A program made the position numbers and the translations under genes. Below, one piece after another: positions 21,377-30,112 of a stretch of 64,000 bases of DNA. The notes beneath the pieces were generated by a model. The model did not search any database. It was not told the origin of the DNA and was given only the letters and a program-made list of their open reading frames with translations. The stretch covers positions 1,984,001 through 2,048,000 of the forward strand of contig NZ_CP047130.1 of assembly GCF_009832865.1 (NCBI RefSeq), written 5' to 3'. The first letter of the stretch is position 1; each line of letters starts with the position of its first letter. The DNA is from Colwellia sp. 20A7 (GTDB lineage: Bacteria; Pseudomonadota; Gammaproteobacteria; Enterobacterales; Alteromonadaceae).

Positions 21377-22192
21377 TTAGCCAGATTCCATCGCTAAAAT
21401 AGCTTTAATATCAAGTTCACCTTGGTACTTAATAAGTGTTTCTTGCTTTTGTAACCTGGCTAATACGGCCATTCGATCAGATAGCTCATTACCCTCAATA
21501 TTAGCATGACCTTTTACATGACTAATAATGACGTGTTTTTTAATTTCTTGATATAAAGTAAAACACGCTTTAATTAAATCAAGATTTTTAATTTCTTCAC
21601 CTTTTCCACGCGTCCAGCCTTTAGCTTGCCAGCCTTTAGCCCACTTGGTAATACAATCAATTGAGTATTTAGAATCAGAAAGAATTTGTACTTGATCAAC
21701 ATCGGTTAAATACTTCTTAGCGAGTTTGAATGAATAAAGTAAACCATTCAATTCAGCTGTATTATTTGTGCCATTGGCTTGAAATAAACCATAATAGAGC
21801 GCGGCTATTTTACCTTGTTGGTAAATGGCGATGCCAGTGCCTGATTTTCCGGGGTTTGGTGAGCAAGCACCATCACAATATATTTGTATTTCGGCAGTAG
21901 GGTTCGATTCACCGTGCGCTGAAACATTATTACTGTTACCCGTCGATGATTTTTTAGCTGAAGTACTATTGGTTACTTTCACCTTGCTGCTAGCATCACT
22001 TTTATTGGCTAAAGAACGTTTCATTAATGCTTTAGTGTAAGTTGATGCAAAAGCTGACTCAGCCTCTGATTTTGAAGGGAAACCCATGAATTGAGCATCA
22101 GATCTTCCTTGGGTGTGATTTTGTACTTCAGCCCAAGTAGAAAATACACCTGTTTTTGCGCCTTTCCAGATAACGTAGAATTTTTTACTCAT
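21377..22192 (-). CDS. rnhA: Ribonuclease HI with N-terminal viroplasmin domain
   Basis: 271 residues. Residues about 3-48 are a viroplasmin-type RNA/DNA-hybrid-binding domain (KFYVIWKGAKTGVFSTWAEV). A low-complexity Ser/Asn/Lys linker follows at about 60-98. Residues about 100-250 form the RNase H fold with the acidic residues in YCDGACSPNPG, AELNGLLYSF, LSDSKYSI and DRMAV. The layout matches eukaryotic RNase H1 rather than the short E. coli RnhA. It would remove RNA from RNA/DNA hybrids. An IS982 element lies about 100 bp upstream and may affect its promoter. Confidence 0.9.
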   Translation of the reverse strand: MSKKFYVIWKGAKTGVFSTWAEVQNHTQGRSDAQFMGFPSKSEAESAFASTYTKALMKRSLANKSDASSKVKVTNSTSAKKSSTGNSNNVSAHGESNPTAEIQIYCDGACSPNPGKSGTGIAIYQQGKIAALYYGLFQANGTNNTAELNGLLYSFKLAKKYLTDVDQVQILSDSKYSIDCITKWAKGWQAKGWTRGKGEEIKNLDLIKACFTLYQEIKKHVIISHVKGHANIEGNELSDRMAVLARLQKQETLIKYQGELDIKAILAMESG

Positions 22193-22288
22193 ATAAATTT
22201 ATTAATTATTTTATTAATGACAATACCTAGTATTATCATTAATAACGTATTGTATAGCTAGTAAAAAACTGGTAAAAAATAGTATTTA

Positions 22289-23299
22289 ACCTGAGATCTG
22301 GATAAGGTGCGGCATTTTAAGCACTCATAATGGACTGTTCCCTATCCGATAACTTAATACACGGCTTTTGTCTTTTTAAACAATAAGCAACTATTCCTGA
22401 AATTACATTAAGCATAAAACCTGTTTCACTACGATGGCGGCTGTGCTCTATTTGAGATATGTTTTTAAGTTGATCATTCACTGTCTCTATTATGTATCTC
22501 TTTGATAGCATTGCCCGATCAAAGGCTGATATTACTTTAGCTTTCATATTTTTTCGCACGGTCGTCACTAAGTCAATATCTGATTCCTTTAATGTCTGGC
22601 TCAAGTTTTTTCCAATGTATCCCTTATCTGCATATAGCTTACCAGTAAGATTTTTACATAAGTCAGGTATTGGAGTTCGGTCATTTGTATTGCCCGGCGT
22701 AATATTCAAAGCAAGGATTTCACCTTTATGATTAATCAATAGATGAAGCTTAAAGCCGAAAAACCAGCCCATTGTTCCTTTTCCTCGCTTAGCCGTATCT
22801 GCAAATACACGGTTACGTGGAATACGGATATTGTGACATACCTTTAGGCTTGTAGAATCTACAAATGCAATTCCTGTTGGCTCACCTTTCACCGTTTGAA
22901 AGTAAGCACACATTGGTACAATAAGATCTGACATTGTATTGATGAAACGAGTGTAGCTGAGCAGCTCTGGGAAATCATCAGTCCAGTATCGTTGGACTAA
23001 ACCAATATAGAAGTTTTTGAAATCTCTATGATTTGACTGATGAAATGCAATCATAATGCTCATTCGCTCGCTGGTAGACATTTTCGAACTACGTCTACGC
23101 TTGCGAGTACCGTCTGATAGCAATTGTGCTTCCCATTTAGGTGAAAATTGATGACAAAAATCATCGACATCACAAAATATTTCCACTAAATTATCCATCT
23201 GCCCACCTTATTTGCTTTCAAATCGTTTCTTGGTCGAAAGATCTGATCGCTAGGTGGGTATTTAGTTCAATTTTTTATCTTCTTATCCAGAATTGAGGT
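22289..23299 (-). mobile_element. IS982-family insertion sequence
   Basis: A 1011-bp element with imperfect terminal inverted repeats (ACCTGAGATCTGGATAAG at the left; ACCTCAATTCTGGATAAG inward from the right). It is flanked by the direct repeat TATTTA (22283-22288 and 23300-23305), read as the target duplication. It contains one full-length transposase. It sits between rnhA and a small hypothetical gene. Confidence 0.85.
22317..23198 (-). CDS. IS982-family transposase
   Basis: 293 residues and apparently intact. The DDE-type catalytic Asp/Glu candidates are D in IAFVDSTSLKV, D in LYADKGYIGK and E in YIIETVNDQLKN. The N-terminal about 100 residues hold the DNA-binding region. It fills the element between the terminal repeats with no frameshift, so the IS may be active. 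Confidence 0.9.
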   Translation of the reverse strand: MDNLVEIFCDVDDFCHQFSPKWEAQLLSDGTRKRRRSSKMSTSERMSIMIAFHQSNHRDFKNFYIGLVQRYWTDDFPELLSYTRFINTMSDLIVPMCAYFQTVKGEPTGIAFVDSTSLKVCHNIRIPRNRVFADTAKRGKGTMGWFFGFKLHLLINHKGEILALNITPGNTNDRTPIPDLCKNLTGKLYADKGYIGKNLSQTLKESDIDLVTTVRKNMKAKVISAFDRAMLSKRYIIETVNDQLKNISQIEHSRHRSETGFMLNVISGIVAYCLKRQKPCIKLSDREQSIMSA

Positions 23300-23352
23300 T
23301 ATTTAGATAGTAAGATTTAAATAATGAGTGCGAATTGTGTACTTTGAAATAA

Positions 23353-23652
23353 TTAGACTATCAGGGAAACTTCTTTTTTATAACGGCGATTTTTTTGTAA
23401 GCGAGATTCTACATACCGTCCTCGTTTTTCTTGATTTTTTCGTCTATCTTGCCCAGTGCGACGATCATCTTCTTCTGCTATTGAAGGTAAATCTTCTTGT
23501 AATACTTCAGGATCTGACGTTGTGTCATGTTCAGAGGTTGAGTTCTTTAGCAAGGCAACTTGTTGGTATTTATTTTTCTGCTTTTTATCCTTCGCTAGTT
23601 TTTTTGCTTGTGCTACATGGCTAGCATAGGCTAAATCATTTATATAATTCAT
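23353..23652 (-). CDS. Hypothetical charged protein
   Basis: 99 residues from ATG 23652; an in-frame ATG six codons earlier is possible. The protein is very rich in K, R, E, D and Q, with the basic motif RRTGQDRRKNQEKRGR in the second half and no hydrophobic segment. I do not recognise a family. A nucleic-acid-binding or scaffolding role would be a guess. It is divergent from ylqF across about 210 bp. Confidence 0.55.
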   Translation of the reverse strand: MNYINDLAYASHVAQAKKLAKDKKQKNKYQQVALLKNSTSEHDTTSDPEVLQEDLPSIAEEDDRRTGQDRRKNQEKRGRYVESRLQKNRRYKKEVSLIV

Positions 23653-23861
23653 CGCACTTACTTCATACACAAGAAAATAGTTTATTAAACTTGCGTATAT
23701 ACCTTAGTTATTTTGTATGACTTGTATGTTTAATCGGCAATAAAATGAAAAAGTTTAATTTTTTTAGGCTGTTTTTATCATTGTTTTCGAATAACCTTTG
23801 TACCTAAGGTAAACCTTGCTAAAATTCACTCTATATATTTGTTACTCAATTAGGACTTTTC

Positions 23862-24794
23862 ATGGCAATTAACTGGTTTCCTGGCCATATGCACAAAGCT
23901 CAAAAAGAAATTAAAGAAATTCTACCGCAAATAGATGTGGTAATAGAAGTGTGTGATGCCCGCTTGCCATTTAGTAGTGAAAATCCAATGATTACTGAGA
24001 TTAGAGGTGATAAACCGCTAATAAAAATTCTTAATAAAAGTGATCTTGCGGACCCCGAGAAAACAAAGGTTTGGTTAGAGTACTTTGAATCTCAGCATAA
24101 TGTGAAAGCGATTGCACTAACCACTGAAAATAATGCTATAGCGAAAATGATCCCAGCCTTAATAAAAAAATTGGTGCCAAGTAAAGATGAAGATGGCAAA
24201 CAAATTAATGCCGTTATTATGGGTATTCCTAATGTAGGAAAATCTACATTAATTAATACCCTTGTAGGTAAAGCAAAAGCGAAAGTAGGTAATGAGCCTG
24301 CAGTGACGAAAGGTCAGCAGCGTATTCGCTTAGAAGATGGATTGTATCTTTTTGATACACCAGGTATGTTGTGGCCAAAAATTGCTAATGAGAATAGTGG
24401 TTATCGTTTAGCAGTCTCCGGTGCCGTTAAAGATACAGCATTTGACCATGATGATATTGCTTACTTTGCAGCAGAATATCTACTTGAAAACTATCCAGAG
24501 CGTTTGATAGAGCGTTATCAACTAGACAGTAAGCCTTTGCATGAAGAAGATTTAATTGAAGCAATTGGCCGCAGGCGTGGTTGTGTTCGTAGTGGTGGTC
24601 ATGTTGATATGCATAAAGCTTCGGTTATCTTAATTAATGAAATACGAGATAAAACTTTAGGGGCTATTACGTTTGAAATGCCTGAAAATATAGAAAAAGA
24701 AAATGCACATTTTGCTGAACTAGAGGCAAAGAAAATTGCTGCTCGTGAAGCGAAGAAATTAGCGCGTGGTCGAGGTCGAAAAAATAAAAGATAG
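23862..24794 (+). CDS. ylqF: Ribosome biogenesis GTPase YlqF/RbgA
   Basis: 310 residues. A circularly permuted GTPase: G4 NKSD at 58-61 precedes the P-loop GIPNVGKST at 121-129 and G3 DTPG at 165-168. The N-terminus carries the family signature NWFPGHMHKA. The C-terminal tail ends in a lysine/arginine-rich stretch suited to rRNA contact. RbgA promotes late 50S subunit assembly. It lies 54 bp before a HIT protein gene. Confidence 0.93.
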   Translation: MAINWFPGHMHKAQKEIKEILPQIDVVIEVCDARLPFSSENPMITEIRGDKPLIKILNKSDLADPEKTKVWLEYFESQHNVKAIALTTENNAIAKMIPALIKKLVPSKDEDGKQINAVIMGIPNVGKSTLINTLVGKAKAKVGNEPAVTKGQQRIRLEDGLYLFDTPGMLWPKIANENSGYRLAVSGAVKDTAFDHDDIAYFAAEYLLENYPERLIERYQLDSKPLHEEDLIEAIGRRRGCVRSGGHVDMHKASVILINEIRDKTLGAITFEMPENIEKENAHFAELEAKKIAAREAKKLARGRGRKNKR

Positions 24795-24848
24795 TAAGCT
24801 TTAAGAATAGCCGAAAATAGTTAATAAATAATCGTTGAGGAATACATC

Positions 24849-25295
24849 ATGGCAGAAGTTATACCAGTATCAGAATCTTTTAGTTTACACCCACAATTAG
24901 TTCAGGACTGTTTTGAATTAGCTGAGTTTCCGTTATGCAAATTACTACTATGTAATGATAGTAGTTATCCTTGGTTTATTTTAGTACCTAAAGTGAATGA
25001 TGTTAGCGATATTTACCAGCTAGATTGGCAACAGCAGCAGCAACTACTTAATGAGTCAAGCTTGCTAAGCGAGTTACTTATACAAGTATTTGATGGCTAT
25101 AAAATGAATGTGGCTGCACTAGGAAATGTGGTGGAACAGTTGCATGTACATCATGTTGTAAGATATAAAGAAGATGTCAGCTGGCCAAAACCTATTTGGG
25201 GGCAACAACCGTTAACGCCTTATACAGCAGAAGCCATAGTCGCTTTAAAAGAAAAACTGTTACCCAAACTTTCAATTATTTTAGACACGTTATAA
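24849..25295 (+). CDS. HIT-domain protein
   Basis: 148 residues. The histidine-triad active site appears as QLHVHHVVRY (H-V-H-H-V-V form), with the second conserved stretch YPWFILVPKV. HIT proteins hydrolyse or transfer nucleoside monophosphates from dinucleotide or AMP-conjugate substrates. It is probably co-transcribed with ylqF; a perfect terminator follows 6 bp after the stop. Confidence 0.85.
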   Translation: MAEVIPVSESFSLHPQLVQDCFELAEFPLCKLLLCNDSSYPWFILVPKVNDVSDIYQLDWQQQQQLLNESSLLSELLIQVFDGYKMNVAALGNVVEQLHVHHVVRYKEDVSWPKPIWGQQPLTPYTAEAIVALKEKLLPKLSIILDTL

Positions 25296-25300
25296 ATAAA

Positions 25301-25325
25301 AAGACTGCTTTAGCAGTCTTTTTTT
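25301..25325 (+). terminator. Terminator of ylqF-HIT unit
   Basis: AAGACTGCT pairs perfectly with AGCAGTCTT (25301-25309 / 25312-25320) and continues into a T run. Confidence 0.9.
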
Positions 25326-25348
25326 ATTTAGCTTACCACTTTGTGTTA

Positions 25349-25508
25349 TACCAGTTTCATTAATTAAGTTATCTACTTTATACGCAGGAAAAATGGCCAA
25401 ATACAAGGCATTTATTTTAATAACTAGTTGTTCTAATTATTAAATAAATAACGCGGTAATTGGTTGTTTTAACCAGTAGAAATGATCACATAGTTAGTGA
25501 GATTGGTA
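25349..25508. repeat. MITE-like element with IS630-type termini
   Basis: 160 bp bounded by TACCAGTTTCATTAATTAAG at the left and, inward from the right, TACCAATCTCACTAACTATG followed by TGATC. Inward positions 19-25 (TGTGATC) are identical to the IS630 left end (8156 onward). It has no coding capacity. Its right edge touches the stop codon of the ygjV-like gene. Confidence 0.6.
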
Positions 25509-26015
25509 TTAATACTTCATTGGTTTTTGCGCGAGGTAATAACGATAATACCCGATAAAACTACTACCAACAAAAATGACCTCAACAAGTATTCCTATTG
25601 GTGTCCATAAAAGAAGATTATGAACCAACCATAATGAGCCACCTATAATCATCATTAATCGTAAAAATTTATCATTATGGCTAAATGAGCCGAGCGTAGT
25701 AAATATTGTCGCTATAAATCCAACAATACTTAACAGACCAATATAAGTAGAAATGGTAATAAGTAAACTGACACCAAGTGATGCAAAAGAAAGCCACTTT
25801 AACTTCCATTTTATTGAAATTAAAAAACGAAGGCTGGAAAATAAAAAGATAAACCCCGCGGTAGGTTGATCAAGTAATAGGTAATGAAAGCCATTAAAAA
25901 AACAACTAACAGACAATAAAGCCAAAAGATAGTTTTTGTTCTTTAGTTGCATAGCAAAGCATTCAATAATGAGTGTGACAGTAACGAGTATTTGTGAAAG
26001 TAAAAAGTCTGACAT
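25509..26015 (-). CDS. ygjV: YgjV-family inner membrane protein
   Basis: 168 residues with about five to six hydrophobic segments across the whole length, including the family-type C-terminal LVHNLLLWTPIGILVEVIFVG segment. The function is unknown in the family. The TAA stop directly abuts a MITE-like element, so the C-terminus or 3' untranslated region may have been reshaped by its insertion. Confidence 0.75.
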   Translation of the reverse strand: MSDFLLSQILVTVTLIIECFAMQLKNKNYLLALLSVSCFFNGFHYLLLDQPTAGFIFLFSSLRFLISIKWKLKWLSFASLGVSLLITISTYIGLLSIVGFIATIFTTLGSFSHNDKFLRLMMIIGGSLWLVHNLLLWTPIGILVEVIFVGSSFIGYYRYYLAQKPMKY

Positions 26016-26260
26016 AGAATTTTTTGAAGTACGCTATTTTGTTAAAGTTTTGCCTTTTATATCTACAGTTTTTTTACAAATAGAAACAAAGGTATTACTA
26101 CTTGCTCGTTCATCACAAAAATATTCGTGAAGTATCGACTATAATTAATTGATAAAAATCATAATAATACTAGCTGAATAGTTGGATTGGATGATAGACA
26201 ATAGCAGGGCAGTTTAACATATTACTCCTCTTGTTGGGGGGAATATCAGTGGTCAAAATA

Positions 26261-26297
26261 AGAAGCCCTAATATCTAGGATATTAGGGCTTCTTTTA
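26261..26297. terminator. Strong hairpin terminator, probably bidirectional
   Basis: A perfect 15-bp stem, AGAAGCCCTAATATC (26261-26275) with GATATTAGGGCTTCT (26279-26293), and a 3-base loop. T-rich sequence follows on the plus strand. On the minus strand it ends the M2 peptidase transcript. Confidence 0.85.
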
Positions 26298-26323
26298 TCA
26301 GTAAATTATGTGTGATTATTTAT

Positions 26324-28174
26324 TTAAAAACCACACTGTTTACCTTGGTTTTTATCTTTTAACCAGGTTTGTAGAGGCGAAAAGTAATCTAAAATGGCAG
26401 TTGCATCCATTTGTTCATTACCCGTTAATACTTTGTAAGCTTGTTGCCACGGTTGGCTAGAGCCCATTTCTAACATTGTATTAAGCGCCTTACCAGCGTC
26501 TTTGTTGTTATATATAGAGCAACGGTGAATTGGATCGGTATTACCCGATATTTCACATAAAGCACGATGAAATTCAAATTGCTGTATATGCGCTAAGAAA
26601 TAACGACTATATGGAACACCGCCAGGAACGTGATATTTTGCACCCGGATCGAAAGCTTCTACATTACGGTCAACTGGTGCAGCAACACCTTGATATTTTT
26701 CACGTAACTCCCACCAAGCTGTATTGTAGTTTTCAGGTGTTACTTCACCTGAGTAAACTTTCCAACGCCATTGATCTACCATTAAACCAAAAGGAAGAAA
26801 GGCTATTTTGTCTAACGCCATTTTCATCAACAAACCAATATCTTTTGACTCATCAGGAATGCTATCAATTAAGCCAATTTCTTTTAGGTATTTAGGTGTA
26901 ACTGATAAAGCAATGGTATCGCCAATTGCTTCATGAAATCCGTCATTAGCACTGTTTTGGAAATATACAGGTTGATCTTTATAGGCACGTTGATAAAAAT
27001 TGTGTCCTAATTCATGGTGAATAACAGAGAATTCCTCACCAGTTTTTTGAATACACATTTTAATTCGTAAATCATCTTTGGCATCTAAATCCCACGCTGA
27101 AGCATGACAAATCACATCTCTATCTTCAGGTTTAGTAAATAAAGAACGTGTCCAGAACGTTTCAGGTAAAGCGTCAAATCCAAGTGAAGTAAAAAACTTT
27201 TCTGCGCCTTTAACCATTTGTATTTCGTCATAATTATGAGCGGCTAATTGCTTAGTTACATCATAACCAGGGTCGGCATTATCGGGCGCAACAACATCAT
27301 AAATATTTCCCCAAGATTGTGCCCACATATTACCAAGCAAATGTGCTGGAATAGGTTGATCTTGTGGTACTTTATCTTCGCCATATTCTTTACCAAGTTC
27401 GCTACGTACATAACAATGTAAATCGTCATATAAAGGCTTTACTTGTCCCCAAAGTCTATCTAATTCATTGGCGAAATCGTCAGCAGGCATATCATAGTTT
27501 GAACGCCACATGGCTCCAAGATCTTTGTAACCTAGCCCTCTTGCACCTTCGTTTGCTAATTCTGCTTGGCGAGAATATAAAGGTTTCATTGAGGGACTAA
27601 TTTCACGCCATCCTTCCCACATTTCTAATAATTCATCGTAATCACGAGACGTTGCCATAATTGAAGTCATATCACCTAAGCTAAGCTTTTCACCTGCTTT
27701 AGTTGTGTAACTTCCTTTACCATAAATGCTGCCTAGCTCTGCACCAATCTGTGCTAATTCAGCAGATTTTTTTGAATCTTGAGGAGCAGGTAATACTAGA
27801 GATTGTTTTAATATATTTAATTGACGACGCTGAGTTGGATTTACGTCAACATTATCAAACTTTGCAGCTTGCATGGCAAAACGTACACCAGCTTCAGTAG
27901 ACTTTTGATCAGCTTCTGCCGCAAGAGACGCTGTATCTTCTGTAATAAAGTTTGAATATATCCATGCAGCTCTTGCACCAGAGACACCTAAAGCTGTCAT
28001 TTCTTCAGCAACATTATCTAGAAACACTTGTGCATCTTGACTTGTTAACGTTTTTTGTTCTGTTTGTGATTTTGCTGTTGAATTACTTTGAACTTGAGAG
28101 CAACCAGATAATGACGCTGCTATGACTAAAGCAATAGAGGTGAACTTAAATGTATTTGTTATATTATTCATCAT
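26324..28174 (-). CDS. M2-family (ACE-like) zinc metallopeptidase, lipoprotein
   Basis: 616 residues. The signal peptide ends in a lipobox (SLSGC, C25), so the protein is probably membrane-anchored. The gluzincin motif is HELGH (H387-H391), and the third zinc ligand is E415 in DGFHEAIGD, the same 28-residue spacing as in angiotensin-converting enzyme. M2 enzymes are peptidyl-dipeptidases that release C-terminal dipeptides. It stands alone, with a terminator 30 bp after the stop. A start one codon later is equally possible. Confidence 0.92.
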   Translation of the reverse strand: MMNNITNTFKFTSIALVIAASLSGCSQVQSNSTAKSQTEQKTLTSQDAQVFLDNVAEEMTALGVSGARAAWIYSNFITEDTASLAAEADQKSTEAGVRFAMQAAKFDNVDVNPTQRRQLNILKQSLVLPAPQDSKKSAELAQIGAELGSIYGKGSYTTKAGEKLSLGDMTSIMATSRDYDELLEMWEGWREISPSMKPLYSRQAELANEGARGLGYKDLGAMWRSNYDMPADDFANELDRLWGQVKPLYDDLHCYVRSELGKEYGEDKVPQDQPIPAHLLGNMWAQSWGNIYDVVAPDNADPGYDVTKQLAAHNYDEIQMVKGAEKFFTSLGFDALPETFWTRSLFTKPEDRDVICHASAWDLDAKDDLRIKMCIQKTGEEFSVIHHELGHNFYQRAYKDQPVYFQNSANDGFHEAIGDTIALSVTPKYLKEIGLIDSIPDESKDIGLLMKMALDKIAFLPFGLMVDQWRWKVYSGEVTPENYNTAWWELREKYQGVAAPVDRNVEAFDPGAKYHVPGGVPYSRYFLAHIQQFEFHRALCEISGNTDPIHRCSIYNNKDAGKALNTMLEMGSSQPWQQAYKVLTGNEQMDATAILDYFSPLQTWLKDKNQGKQCGF

Positions 28175-28581
28175 GTTTTAAGTGTTATAAAAAATTTGGG
28201 AAGAATTTAGTATATTGAAAGATGAAACTAATGCAAATGTTCTAATAAAGGAAAATAGATATGAGTAATTATTTTATTTAATCATTAAGTTATTCTAATC
28301 AATCCGCTATATAACAAAATAAAATAGTACCTTTAACGCTTAGCTAGCCCTTATCTATAAGGCTTTTAAATTATGGTTCAGTAAAAAATGATGTGGCTTA
28401 TTTGGTCTTTATATTAGCCATACTTGTATTTAAAAGGTAAGTTAAACGATGAAAAAGACACTATAATTACTTGTTTAACAAGCGTTACTGTATACAATGC
28501 GTAACAGTTTGCTATTAATAAGACGGATAATAGAGAAAATAAATTAGATAAACTTTTTATTTGTTCTTTTTAGCAAAATAC

Positions 28582-28659
28582 AAAAAAAAGACTCAGGGCA
28601 GATTGACAGATCAGGCCACTGAGTCAGGAAGTAAACATGTATGTTCACTAAGTTTGAGG
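28582..28659 (-). ncRNA. Candidate small RNA or leader with intrinsic terminator
   Basis: On the minus strand, a hairpin with stem GACTCAG/CTGAGTC plus GGC/GCC (28590-28625) is followed by eight U (A8 at 28582-28589). No gene is transcribed into it from the minus strand and no reading frame precedes it. A -10-like TATAAA lies at 28666-28671 (minus), with only a weak -35. It lies in the 590-bp gap between the M2 peptidase and the PsrA-like gene. The terminator is clear; the promoter is not. Confidence 0.45.
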
Positions 28660-28757
28660 CACTTATTTATAATTAGTTCAATTTTTCTACATAAAATTGC
28701 AAATTATTATTTAGGCCGTCATGCTGCTTGACCTGAACGTGATAAATAAGCTATTTT

Positions 28758-28770
28758 AAACGCTTGTTTG
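28758..28770. promoter_or_regulatory. PsrA-type operator
   Basis: AAAC-GCTT-GTTTG matches the published PsrA box form (CAAAC-N2-4-GTTTG) except for the first base. It lies 36 bp before the start codon of the PsrA-like regulator, where it would allow autoregulation. Confidence 0.5.
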
Positions 28771-28806
28771 AATTTTAATATTATTAGCGTTTTGGTAAAA
28801 AGAAAT

Positions 28807-29433
28807 ATGAGTACAAAAAATAAAATTTTAGATGCAGCAGAAGTCCTATTTTCTGACAAAGGCTTTAACGGAACATCGTTAAGAGAGATTACCAGCCAAG
28901 CGGAAGTAAACTTAGCAGCAGTAAATTATCATTTTGGCTCTAAAAAAGAGTTGATCAAAGCCGTTATGTCTCGGTATATGAATGAACTAAGCCCTCGGTT
29001 AGAGTCTGCATTAGGAACACTGTGTTCAGATGAGGCTAAACCAAGTTTAATTGATGTTTTTTCTGCTTTTCTTGATCCTTTACTTCATTTAAATACTTTT
29101 AAAGACAATGGTACAAGTATATTTTTACAATTATTAGGTCGAGGTTATACTGATAGCCAAGGCTTTTTAAGATGGTTTTTGACAACCCAATATCCAAATG
29201 TTTTTACTAATTTCACCAATGCTGTTCACAAAGCTTACCCAGAATTGAGCGCAGAAGAAATGTTTTGGCGATTACATTTTACGATGGGGACTATTGTTTT
29301 TACTATGTCTTCAAGCGACGCGTTAATTGATATTGCGTTAAATGACTTCGACCGCCAAGTAGATATTGCTGGCGTTATTAAGCAAGTTATTCCTTATGTT
29401 GCTGCCGGCGTTGCAGCGCCTATCGTTAGATAA
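28807..29433 (+). CDS. psrA: TetR-family regulator, PsrA-like
   Basis: 208 residues from ATG 28807. The TetR HTH is at about 5-50 (KILDAAEVLFSDKGFNGTSL, then VNLAAVNYHFGSKKELI). The C-terminal domain resembles PsrA (EEMFWRLHFTMGTIVFTMS). PsrA represses or activates fatty-acid metabolism genes and responds to long-chain acyl ligands. A PsrA-type half-palindrome precedes it. The next gene is dsbB, convergent, with a 28-bp gap. The assignment is by resemblance; ligand specificity is inferred. Confidence 0.75.
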   Translation: MSTKNKILDAAEVLFSDKGFNGTSLREITSQAEVNLAAVNYHFGSKKELIKAVMSRYMNELSPRLESALGTLCSDEAKPSLIDVFSAFLDPLLHLNTFKDNGTSIFLQLLGRGYTDSQGFLRWFLTTQYPNVFTNFTNAVHKAYPELSAEEMFWRLHFTMGTIVFTMSSSDALIDIALNDFDRQVDIAGVIKQVIPYVAAGVAAPIVR

Positions 29434-29461
29434 GCGCTATTTTAGTTAAATAGGTAAGGTT

Positions 29462-29980
29462 TTAAAGCTTTTTGCTGTGTATCAATCTATTTAATAAGAT
29501 GATGCCAAAAGCGAGTGTATAAAAACCAAATACAACAGTCATCCACTGTGGCATGCTATAACCTAAAAATTGCCAATCTATATCTCCACAACTGCCGGTT
29601 GCTTCAAACAAAAATGGGAGCCATTCATGTAATGGTGCCCATGTTGGAAAATTAGGCATAAATTCACAACTAAAGAATAATGACCCTGAGTTGCTTTGCA
29701 TTTCTACATGTTCTAACGCTATTAGTAAGCCCCAAATAGCACCAACGGCCCATAAAGCATAAGCCATTATCCTGGCGAGTAAAAAACGTGAGCCGGCAAT
29801 GCCAACAACACCCGCGACAATAATTGCGCAAATTGCAAGGCGTTGATATACACACATAATACAAGGTGCTAAGTCCATCGCATATTGAAAAAACAAAGCG
29901 CATAACTCGAAAGCTAAGGCAGAAAGGGTTAATAATAACCAAGATTTGGAACTAGTTGTTAAATCACTTAAAAATTTCAT
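29462..29980 (-). CDS. dsbB: Disulfide bond formation protein DsbB
   Basis: 172 residues, four membrane segments. The first periplasmic loop contains CIMC (C40/C43); the second loop contains C105 and C131. DsbB reoxidises DsbA and passes electrons to quinone. It is downstream of nhaD on the same strand, separated by a terminator. Confidence 0.95.
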   Translation of the reverse strand: MKFLSDLTTSSKSWLLLTLSALAFELCALFFQYAMDLAPCIMCVYQRLAICAIIVAGVVGIAGSRFLLARIMAYALWAVGAIWGLLIALEHVEMQSNSGSLFFSCEFMPNFPTWAPLHEWLPFLFEATGSCGDIDWQFLGYSMPQWMTVVFGFYTLAFGIILLNRLIHSKKL

Positions 29981-30019
29981 TTTTTTCCTAATAATTTTTA
30001 TGATAACGATACTTATGAA

Positions 30020-30064
30020 TATAAAAAAAGCTTCTAAATTACTTTAAAGTAAAATAGAAGCTTT
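30020..30064 (-). terminator. nhaD terminator
   Basis: The stem AAAGCTTCTA / TAGAAGCTTT with an inner TTACTTTAAAGTAA palindrome is followed on the minus strand by seven T. It separates nhaD from dsbB. Confidence 0.8.
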
Positions 30065-30112
30065 AATCATAACAACTAATTATGAATGTTGTTATCTGAA
30101 ATTGTTACAATT

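Noticed and set aside
20938..21402. 154-codon plus-strand frame
   Set aside because: It is antisense to the MFS gene, whose frame has clear membrane-protein features; the composition is a shadow.
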